A DNA stretch of 64,000 nucleotides from Gnetum montanum. Lineage: Eukaryota; Streptophyta; Gnetopsida; Gnetales; Gnetaceae. Location: contig MNCI01005915.1 in NCBI GenBank assembly GCA_015680685.1, positions 21,247 to 85,246 of the forward strand. Direction: 5' to 3'. This document shows positions 55,434-64,000 of this stretch, in pieces. The position numbers and the translations under genes are program-made. The notes beneath the pieces were generated by a model that searched no databases, was not told the DNA's origin, and saw nothing but the letters and a program-made list of their open reading frames with translations. Numbering within the stretch: position 1 is the stretch's first letter; each line of letters begins with the position of its first letter.

Positions 55434-57390
55434 GGACTACGGAAAAAATAGAAAAATCTAAGCTAGGATTCACCATGTTTTTAGCAGGAATTATTTTAGC
55501 AAAATTTTTGAATCAATATGTGGAGGTCCCACCGTTTATGTTGGAATTGTTATTGGATATAACTACCATGGCATAGCATTTCATTTTAATGCATTTTGCA
55601 GGTTCAAATCCTTCAACTCACAAATGATTTGGATAGACAGAGTTTGATGGCAAGCAGGAAGCAAATCATGGGTCCCAAGCATAAGAAAGATGAACAAATA
55701 TTACACATGTACATGTATATTTATATATTAACCCATCCATGTATGCAACAACTTCATGGTTACTATCTCTATTACTATGATTTAAACAAAATATTTTATG
55801 ATTTAAAAATGAAAAGAAAGTTATGGGATATTTGTGTAACATCCTATATAAAGGGGACATTTGACTATTGTCCCTTTTATTCATATGGAAGTTGTAACTT
55901 CCTATGATAGTTACAACTATGATATTTGTAACTAATTTTAATTTTGATTACCATGAAGACACTTGGCAATTAAAAAGGCCACTTGTCAACTATAGCTTTT
56001 TGTCTCCATGGTGACCACTTGGCGATTGAAGGGCCACTTGTCAATTAAATAGGACACTTTGAAAGACAACACACTTTGGAAGACTGGAAGCTCTCACTTA
56101 GAGACACACTTAGGATCTTGGAAGAGGATTGTAAAGAAGAAATTGTGAAAGATTGCTTGTAAGATGGCTTGCTAAAGAAAAGATTTCACCCTCTTTGTCA
56201 GTCCTGTGAGTTATGTTTTATTTTTATTTTTTTTAAATTATTTAGCTAGTAGTTTAGATAGTATCATCCTTGGCAAGTAATTTTGGGATTTTTAGATTGC
56301 TCTTATTGTTCTTTTTGTATGATTGAAAATTTCTATTAAAATTTTTCCATAGAAGCATTTGTGTTTGAAAGCCTTAAGAGCATTTCAGTAGTAAATTTGG
56401 TTATTGTGCAACGTATAATAACTGCTATTGAGATCATTGTAAGAGAGCCTCTACTTGTAGTCATGTCGTTGAACGATTCAATAGTCAAGACGGTTTAAAA
56501 AATCTTTGGTATTTTCATGGGACCAGAATAGCTTCTTTTTATCTTTAAAGTGAATCTCCATGGTATTTCAATCAGAAATTGTCAAGTCTTTTGAAGGTTC
56601 TATTGAATGCAATTGTTGACATCCATTATCTAGCCAAAATGGAGTCTCATATGTGATAGTTTACGTAGTAATTTTTTGGTAACGTAGTAGGATTGTCTTC
56701 AAGAAATTGCTTATTTGAGCCTTGGAAGTTTGAACAATTCATAAATATTAAATTTGGGATAGCTTTATTGTGAAGTGTTTACTCATATCATTTTACCTTA
56801 TTTAAATATTTTAGGTCTTAACACAAATCTACTTTCTTTTCTGTCTATTTCCATTGAATCTTGCTCTATTTCTAGTTTTCTTGTCGAACTATCTCTTTCT
56901 CTGGGGAAAATTAGAAGGAGATTCGTGGAGTTGTGCTTAAATTTTTTTGCAAAATTTTATTTGTTACAAGTAGGTATTATAAGGACTATGTAGACTAGGC
57001 AATTAAACAAAATAGGAACTCTCAACAACTCATAGTACTTGGAAAAGTTGGTTGAATCTCTTATTGATAAGTCATTTGTAGTGTACACACAATGTAATCG
57101 TTTTATTTTTCACAATCGTACACTGCAACAGCACACATACATACTCACATTAACTACTAAGTCTATTTGGAGGCATTTGGGCCTTGGTGTTGCTAGAGAC
57201 CAGCAAGCACCTAAATCTTGTTCGAGGACACTCGTTGGCGGTCGCGTCCCAAACTGTTGCCAACAGTTCTTTTGGTGCTAGAATGAGGATTGAAAATTTA
57301 GCCTCTAGGTTCATAAGCCTTATAATTTTAGCACATCAACAATTCTTTGTTACTATAAAGGCTCAGGAAATTATATACTATTTTCAATTC

Positions 57391-58655
57391 ATGACCAAGA
57401 AGATTGATAGTTTGGAAAGTTTAAAAGTTTCAAAAGATATTCTAGACTCTAAGACTAATTCTTCATCAAAAGAAGAACAAAAGAAAGATTTTGAATTGGG
57501 AACAAGTAGTGGAGTGAGAACTAGAAGATCAATAAGATCACCCATTATATCTGGTTTATCAATTTATAAGAGAAGATCTAAAAAGTATAAGAGTTCAATT
57601 ATCCAAAGGAATAGGATGGAAAATCCTTGGCAAAGAGTTACACCATTATGATTTCAAAATTACAATGATATTCCAAAGGTAGTTTACAAATATTTTTCTA
57701 AGCCTTTCATTCTTGGAAAATTTTATTTAGCTGAAGAATATATTGACATGTTTGAGTTAGCTTTAGCTCATGCAAATATTCAACATGAAGATCAAGCTTG
57801 TACGTTGTTTGTATCAAATTTAAAAGATATGGCTCAGATTTGGTATTCGAACTTACCAAGTAATAGTATTACAAGTTGGGATGACATGAAGAATCTTTTC
57901 TTAGCTTAGTTTGGTAATCAATTAGATCAACAAAAACTATATTGTGGGCTAATACAAGCTAAGCAAGAAGTTAAAGAGTCAATTAGAGATTCTAACATCA
58001 AGTTTCAGCGAATTTGTGGACTCTTTCAAAGAAAATATAGACCATTAGAAGAAATGCTTAAAGAAACTTACCTTAAGGCTATCAACCCCAACATTTCAAT
58101 TTGGTTACGAAGAACTCCAAAATTAACTACACTAAATGACTACTTTAGTGAAGCAATATAGTTAGAAAAACAATTGAACTTGAATCCTAAGGAAAATATT
58201 GCAATTCAAAAAAGAGAAGAAAGAGTTATGATTCCTATGCAAGATTTTGCTCAATTTAAAGCTTTACCAGGTCCATCTCATGTTAAGATAGAGCAAGAAC
58301 ATGAAAGAGTAGAATCTNNNNNNNNNNNNNNNNNNNNNNNNNNNNNNNNNNNNNNNNNNNNNNNNNNNNNNNNNNNNNNNNNNNNNNNNNNNNNNNNNNN
58401 NNNNNNNNNNNNNNNNNNNNNNNNNNNNNNNNNNNNNNNNNNNNNNNNNNNNNNNNNNNCTTTTGAGCCAAATAGAAAAGATAAGAATAAAGGTAAAGAC
58501 AATCAAGTGGAGCAAAGCACTCCAAATCATTCTTTTAATAAATGGATAAAGAGACCAAGCTTTATTGATGATGGAGAGTATGATTTGATTGAAGACCTTA
58601 AACATGTCAAGGCCAATATTAGCTTTTATCAGTTGCTTCAAATAGGAGATCAGTA
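57391..58655 (+). pseudogene. Element C gag, internal 2
   Basis: Colinear with internal 1: start ATG at 57391 (MTKKIDSLESLKVSKDILDS), a TGA at 57649 that internal 1 lacks, and the shared TAG at 57907-57909. A gap of 142 N (58318-58459) replaces what is 391 bp in internal 1 (51860-52250). The C-terminal part resumes at 58460. The N-spanning frames in this part are not real proteins. Confidence 0.78.
58318..58459. other. Assembly gap (142 N)
   Basis: Unknown sequence. By comparison with internal 1 the true content should be about 390 bp of the acidic Ser-rich part of gag, unless deleted. Confidence 0.9.
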
Positions 58656-58774
58656 AAGAATTACTTTAGAGTTCATTAAAGGAAAAAGGAGAGTTAGAGA
58701 ATCAGAGTTAAGTTATGTATCTAATAATGATGAGAAGTTAAAGACCTTGTATGATAAGAAGCTCCCCCTTTCCT

Positions 58775-59824
58775 TTTGACAATGAGATTAAAGGATAAAT
58801 ACTTACACAATTGTTTGATTGATTTTGGAGCTACGTCTACTATAATTCCATTGTCTATATGTAAGAAACTTGATTTGATTTCTAAAATATCAAATAAAAA
58901 GATTATTTAAGTGGATAAAAGTATAGTGAAGATTGTGGGTCAATTGCCAAATGTCCTATTGAAAATTGCTTCTGAACCCTATGTCAGAAGTAGAGTAACT
59001 ATTCAAGTGGCAGATATACCAGATTCGCATAGCCTCTTATTGAGTAAAAGTTGGAGCACGAATTTCTCAGGTCACATATCAACAGATTATTCTCACATGT
59101 GGTTACCTTGGAAAGGAGAACAAAATCAAATCTACATCTATAGTGAACCTTTGATGATTGATAATATTACTTCAAATGGAAAAAGTAAAATAGTTGAAAA
59201 AGGAGGTGTTGAGAACAGAATTTGTACACTCCAAGAAAATTATCGTTCCGAAAAAGAACAATCAAAGAATGTGGATAAATGGGAGTTATACTTTGATGGT
59301 TCATGTAATTCAAAAGGTTCAGGAGCTGGTATTGTTATATTCAAGAATGATTCACCTAAAATTCTCAAAGAAATTCATCTATCTTTCCCTTGTACTAACA
59401 ACAAGGCTAAGTATGAAGCTTTATGTATTGGTATGAGAATAGCTCTAGACAAAAAGATCAAAGTAATCACTATAAAAGGAGATTCAAGATTAGTTTGTGA
59501 ACAAGTAAAGGGTAACTGTATAGTAAAGGGTTTATTCTTAAAACCTTATAAGCAACTTGCTTGTAAGATGTTAGATCAGTTTCAACATTGCCAAATAGAG
59601 CACAGAATCTTATAGTAGATGATTTGGCAAAGGTAGCTTCAACATTGGATATGCAAATAATAGAAAGTTACAAAGATGTAATGATTGAAGAAGAACATCA
59701 GCCATCAGTACCAAAAAATAATAGAACAACATTCATTGCTTCAAAGATCGCTTATGAGAAGGTTAGAGATATGAGGATTCCTACAAAAGTAACCCTCATC
59801 ATTCTCTTCCCATCTCAAGAATAG
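58775..59824 (+). pseudogene. Element C protease-RNase H, internal 2
   Basis: Same fusion as in internal 1. The protease active site reads D-F-G (Ser changed to Phe, near 58822) and a TAA interrupts at 58908. The main open part 58911-59615 contains LLLSKSW, WELYFDGSCNSKGSGAGIVI, NNKAKYEALCIGMRIAL (the catalytic Glu is Lys) and IKGDSRLVCEQVKGN. It stops at the same TAG as internal 1 (59613-59615), with NLIVDDLAKVAS in the shifted frame to 59824. It is cut off by element D shortly after. Confidence 0.85.
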
Positions 59825-59944
59825 TCCATGAACAAAGGACTTGATAGTTAACACACGTTGTAGATTAACATACGCTGTAGATTAACATACGCTGGCTTAC
59901 ATACACTGTTAGTTAATACACGCTGCAAGTTAGTCATGCTGCAC

Positions 59945-60540
59945 ACACTACACAGTTGCACATGCTACCCAGCTTGCTCAAGCTAGCTTGCATATGCCCA
60001 GCTTTCCCAAGCTGCATAGCTGCACACGCTTCCCAACTTGCTCAAGCTAGCTTGCATATGCCTAGCTTGCCCAACCTACATAACTGCACACGCTACCTAG
60101 CTTCCTCAAGCTAGCTTGCATATGCCCAGCTTGCCTAAGCTGCACAGCTACACATGCTACCCAGCTTGCTCAAGCTAGCTTGCATATGCCCAGCTTGCCC
60201 AAGATGCATAGCTGCACACGTTGCCCAGCTCTCCCAAGCTACACACATTGCCCAGCTTGCTCAAGCTAGCTTGCATATGCCTATCTTGCCCAAGCTACAC
60301 AGCTGTACATGCTGCCCAGCTTGTTCAAGCTATCTTGCATATGCCTAGCTTGCCTAAGCTGCAAAGCTGCACACACTACCCAACTTGCTCAATCTAGCTT
60401 GCATACACCCAGCTTTCCCAAGCTGCACAGCTGCACATGCTGCCTAGCTTGCTCAAGCTAGCTTGCATACACCTAGCTTTCTCAAGCTGCATAGCTGCAC
60501 ATGCTTCCCAACTTCCTCAAGCTAGCTTGCATATGCTACT
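59945..60540 (+). repeat. 65-bp minisatellite with AAGCTAGCTT palindromes
   Basis: About nine units with the core CTTGCTCAAGCTAGCTTGCA near 59969, 60034, 60099, 60164, 60253, 60318, 60378, 60443 and 60508. Eight follow a 60-65-bp period and one unit is about 25 bp longer. Each unit has a CAAGCTAGCTTG palindrome and an AGCTGCACAGCTGCA-type dyad. The 95 bp before (59849-59944) carry shorter TTAACATACGCTG repeats. Confidence 0.88.
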
Positions 60541-60574
60541 TACACATATTTAGCTAGTCAAGCCAGTTACACAC

Positions 60575-62750
60575 ATGGAATCTTCTCAGATCAAAGAAAC
60601 ATTGCCCATTTCTGACCTTAATGCCAAAATCTCTAATCCTGTGACTGCAACCAAACCCATATTCACCATTGGAGAGATGAACCCTCAAGGGCCAACTCAT
60701 CGATCACTTAGGTTACAAGGCAAGGACCCCGCCTATACAATTCTCACCTTGGAACAATACAACTTCATTTGCGTAAAGATCCAAGCTAACCTGCCCATTG
60801 ATCGCATAGAAATGGAAGCAAAAAGACATTATGAACTCATCTATAAGGGAGGCCATAACTTTATCCCTTCAGCATACGACATGATTCCCCTCTTTGAATC
60901 CCATTACAAACTCATATCCAAACTCCTCATGGTAAGGAATCAAACCTTGCGGAAACTCACTGTAGAGCCTCAAAACAAAGATGAGGAAAATGATTTCGCG
61001 ACTCAATCCGAACATGAGGATTCATACCAAACTCTTAGTCCTCATACTTACACAAATCCATTATTCCACCCTTTCACGGGAGAGACTATGTCTCTTCATG
61101 CATTTACAAGCACTCAAGCACCTATCTCTCAACAGGAAGCACCTACCCTCATTCCTACATTCCCTACTATCAACACCCAATTCAATATGCCCATCCTTGA
61201 TATTCCTCCGATTATCACTTTACCCTTCCTCTCACAAGAACAATCCCAACAACTCCCCTCTGAAGCTAATATGGGAGCAACCTTTCAACCCCAAATAATT
61301 GGGATGCCATCTGTGATACTTGCTTCTACATCCACCCATTACATACCACGAGTACAAATCCAAGGAACACCCTTCACTACTTCAACTCAACAAGTTCACC
61401 TCACAACTTGTAATTGGATAGTGGCCTGCACCTGTCATTCAACAACATCAATTGGCTCAATACAGCATACCACCTATTACAATCCCATTCATGAATGTCC
61501 CTCAAGTATAACCATCAACAACCCTATAGTCATCTTTCCACAAATCACACAACAATCTAACTATCACCACGCACAATATAACCAACCAGCCAGTCCACCT
61601 AGTGTTCAAAAATGGGAAAATGCTAGAAAAATGATGCAAGCATTAACCGATGAAGTAAAGTGCCTTAAGATCGCAAACATTGAAGAAGTCAAGGTGTTGG
61701 ACTTTTATCAAGATGATCCAATTAGCTCTTCAGTGCCACCATTGACTTTACCAAAAGGAATTTCACTACCACAACTGACCAAGTATAACAAAGAGGGAGA
61801 TCCAAATGTTCACCTAGTGATATTTTGATTAGAGTATCTATTACTTCAAGCATGGCCTCATGCAATCCTGCATGTTTTCGCCATGTCTTTAACTGGAAAA
61901 GCCTTAGACTAGTACTGAGCCCTACCGCGTAACTCCATATCCTCTTTAGAAGATTTTTTACATCAATTCGTTACCCGTTTTAAGTATAACCTGAAGCCTG
62001 AAGCCACACCAAATAAAACAAGCACCATTAGAGCCCATACAAAAATTCATCCAAAGATGGAGTACAGCCCTGAATGAACTCCACAAGCCCATACCTAAGA
62101 CATACCTGCTCACCATTTTTAAAGCTACCGTGAATGACTTTATTAAGTCAAAACTCTATTGTTTGAATGCTCGTACTTTGAGTCAAGCATTCGCACAAGT
62201 AAAAAGCATAGAGGAGGCAGCACAATTAATCAATGACCTAGCTTATGTGGCCTACAAAAACCAACATACTCCTAAGCAAAACACAACCGAGGCAATAGTA
62301 GCTGCAACCACAAAAGCAACCAACTAGGGCCCAATAGCTAAGCAACCCAAAGCCCCAGCTAACAAAGTCGCCAACTCACCTACATCGACAGGAGCCACCC
62401 CAAGGTCCAACTTTCAACACAAGGACCGCTCAAAGTATACACCATTATCAATGCAACCCTCTTAACTATGGGAGGAACTCTTGAAAGCTGGGTGAATCCA
62501 ACACAAATGCGTGTCGGAGATTACCTGCCAAAAACATGATAGGTACTGTGAACCACTAAGGAACCCCACATTAGTAGTACCAAATGAGCCCCTAGTCACA
62601 TGACATTTTAAATTAGACCAATACTGTCATTACCATCAAATGGTTGGTCATAGTATAGACAACTATCATGCTTTGCAAGATGACCTGCAAAGAATGATAG
62701 AGCAAGGCCAACTAGGGATTGACACAAAAAGTTAGGCCAACACAGATGAT
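60575..62750 (+). pseudogene. Element D gag
   Basis: An intact 417-codon frame (60575-61828) begins MESSQIKETL. It contains RSLRLQGKDPAYTILTLEQY, a Pro/Thr/Gln-rich middle, and TLPKGISLPQLTKYNKEGDP, which matches element B's TLPPGMSLPHFMKYDGKEDP. After a TGA the capsid continues: FIKSKLYCLNARTLSQAFAQ (62138-62197). The zinc knuckle lies near 62620-62680: CHYHQMVGHSIDNYH, where the last Cys is Tyr, followed by DDLQRMIEQGQLG. It forms the packaging particle. The first half is the longest intact frame in the window. Confidence 0.82.
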
Positions 62751-63660
62751 GTCTCCTATGTCATAAACTCAATTAGCATAGGTGGCAAGCCCAAACCTGT
62801 GCAACAACCTTTCGTGATCTGTGTGCCTTCCAACAAGGCAAAGGCCCCCATAGCCCCCACTAGCAAGAGGCCTCCTTTTGTTCTCAAAGTACCACCTCAG
62901 GCACCCACAACACCCTTTGTGGTCAAGGCTCCATAGCAATCATCTGCTAAGACATTAAACTAGCATGACTCTTCCACTAAGATAATAAACTAGCATGACG
63001 CAGCAACAAAAAATGATAAGCAACCTTTCATCATCAAGGTGCCACAATGAGTTAGTCACATAACAAATCCAACAACAACTCCTAAGCCACCCTTCATCAT
63101 AAGGGTGCCACAACATGATGGTCCCTCACCTACCCAAAGCCCAATAGTGGGCAACATTCCAATCCCTCCTCCCTTAAGAGTTGACCCCACTAGCAACCCA
63201 AGTAGGCCTACCAAATGGAAATGCAAGAGGACAAACGAGCACCTCACAACCCCCATGGCCGAAGCAAAGGCCACAACTAGCAAACAACAACTAAACATTG
63301 GGGCCCCTACCCTTAAGAAAACCAAGCCTAAGTCCCCCTCCCGAGAGGTTTTTCTCTCAAGCATCACAGAGGAAGTCAAAGCCAATACAACGGCTAATGA
63401 CAAGGACTTCATAGCTCCACTAACCCAGGTAAAGCAAACTCTCAATCGAAAGAACACAATATTTAGCTTATACGACCTAATCAAGACCTTACCTACTCAC
63501 TGCCAAGCATTAGCCCAGGTCTTAGCCTCCATTCCTATTATGGAGGACATCCCTACAAATGAGGCATCCATCCATGCAACAATGTTGCCTCCCATACCAT
63601 AAGAATTGGGTTCAAAAACCTTAGCCTTTCATGATGATGTAGTTAAATTCAACCCCAAAT
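62751..63660 (+). pseudogene. Element D gag-protease linker
   Basis: Pro/Lys-rich coding remains with two phrases (AAGA..ATTAAACTAGCATGAC) near 62950 and 62985. Then a 165-codon frame (63105-63602) ends with LTQVKQTLNRKNTIFSLYDL, the conserved pre-protease segment also found in B (28170). Confidence 0.65.
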
Positions 63661-64000
63661 GAGGGGAAGTCACTACAGCTCCACTATCCATTAGCATTCA
63701 TGTTGGCCAGTGCACCATCTGCAGAGTGCATGTTGACGATGGTGTAGCAATGAACGTAGTCCTGTACTCCGTCATCAACAAGCTAGGCCTAGCAGATGAA
63801 ATCAGGCCAACCAAAACCACATGTCTAAAATCCTTCAATGGATCATGTGTCATAGTCAAGGGTATAATCAACTTAGCCTTTGTGGTGGGAAAGAAATTCC
63901 CCACAAGCACGGATTTCATTGTCATAGAGGAGATGCCAGGCTACAACATGATTCTAGGTAGGCCTTGGCTAGCTCAGCTAAGGGCTATCTCCTCTCCCAT
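63661..64000 (+). pseudogene. Element D aspartic protease (partial at window end)
   Basis: Plus strand: ICRVHVDDGVAMNVVLYSVI (active site V-D-D-G-V), LADEIRPTKTTCLKSFNGSC, GYNMILGRPWLAQLRAIS. Colinear with the protease of B (28439-28735) and continuing past the window edge. A minus-strand frame over the same bases is a shadow. Confidence 0.82.

Larger units (their letters stand above)
53816..57265 (+). repeat. LTR 2 of element C
   Basis: 3450 bp, the complete version. Same order of captured segments as LTR 1. TATA box at 55845-55853. It ends TGCCAACA at 57265. Confidence 0.92.
47570..59848 (+). mobile_element. Element C: Gag-PR-RNase H retrotransposon with long LTRs, tandem arrangement
   Basis: Structure: LTR (47570-50816), internal 1 (50817-53815), LTR (53816-57265), internal 2 (57266-59848, cut by element D). 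LTR ends are TGTTGGCA...TGCCAACA, an 8-bp inverted repeat. Each internal part is only about 3 kb and encodes gag, aspartic protease and an archaeal-type RNase H directly continuous with the protease; no RT or integrase is present in either. Shared features of the two internals (same TAG in gag, same frame break at the RNase H end) show descent from one defective ancestor. The PBS is nearly identical to that of B. By domain type it is a non-autonomous Tat-lineage element. Confidence 0.85.
59849..64000 (+). mobile_element. Element D: second Tat/Ogre-like element (5' part, runs off window)
   Basis: Begins where similarity to internal 1 of C stops (ACTTGATAGT, then TAACACACG). It contains a 65-bp minisatellite leader, gag (60575-62750), the gag-PR linker and the protease start, all colinear with element B but strongly diverged. 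No LTR or PBS is identifiable at its left end, so either the LTR is truncated or the repeat array is part of it. RT, RNase H and integrase would lie beyond 64000. Confidence 0.8.

Noticed and set aside
55256-55576. 106-codon plus-strand frame in C LTR 2
   Set aside because: Broken in LTR 1 over the same bases, overlaps the conserved antisense frame, no motif.
58264-58641. Three minus-strand frames across the N gap
   Set aside because: They consist mostly of unknown residues and oppose the clear gag frame.
59945-60540. Regular 60-65-bp repeats considered as a CRISPR array
   Set aside because: Units are repeated throughout with no unique spacers, are imperfect, and lie in a plant retrotransposon leader.
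1-64000. tRNA, rRNA, organellar insertion or intact host genes
   Set aside because: No tRNA cloverleaf, rRNA block, chloroplast or mitochondrial gene motif or uninterrupted host-type exon chain was seen on reading both strands; a covariance-model scan was not possible here.

Overview
The window is plant nuclear DNA made almost entirely of decayed retrotransposons. The supporting evidence is plant-type Ty3/Gypsy lineages (Athila-like and Tat/Ogre-like), plant Copia and L1-type LINE remnants, a captured piece of a plant-like xanthine dehydrogenase, and LTRs with TATA boxes and TG..CA ends. Many frames are broken by TAG/TGA where CAG, CGA or TGG is expected, the pattern left by deamination in a methylated, TE-rich genome. 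The species cannot be named; a seed plant with a large genome fits. I found no intact host gene, tRNA, rRNA, operon or CRISPR array.

Layout. 1-4958: degenerate L1-like LINE (+), with poly-G/N scars. 4959-12300: AT-rich DNA with a Copia RT relic on the minus strand (6060-7030), a 333-bp tandem duplication, a second Copia relic on the plus strand (9346-10140) and a 0.3-kb repeat pair. 12326-14539: a coiled-coil frame followed by a dead Ulp1/C48-type cysteine protease domain, probably from a DNA transposon. 14741-46615: one Athila-like element (A1, minus strand; target duplication CCTAT) split by two later insertions. The first is an 18.5-kb Tat/Ogre-like element (B, plus strand, 22707-41249; CCCTC). 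The second is a pol-less relative of A1 (A2, minus strand, 41837-45760; GGTGT). Removing B and A2 makes the A1 sequence contiguous.

46616-59848: flank of A1, then an A-type protease fragment interrupted by element C. C is arranged LTR-internal-LTR-internal, with very long LTRs (3.25 and 3.45 kb). Its coding part is Gag, protease and an archaeal-type RNase H directly fused to the protease; reverse transcriptase and integrase are absent. Each C LTR carries three rearranged pieces of a xanthine dehydrogenase gene. 59849-64000: element D, a second Tat/Ogre-like element (gag to protease), preceded by a 65-bp minisatellite and running off the window.

Relations. B has the full Tat enzyme set (PR, RT, RNase H, archaeal RNase H, INT) plus a large antisense reading region between PR and RT. 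C shares B's unusual primer-binding site almost exactly, so a B/D-type element is the plausible helper for C. A2 lost gag core and RT/RH/INT but kept protease, PBS and LTR, so it would have depended on A1-type enzymes. All enzymes seen carry stops or active-site changes and none looks active today. Several single N positions flanked by exact repeats are assembly joints, not biology.
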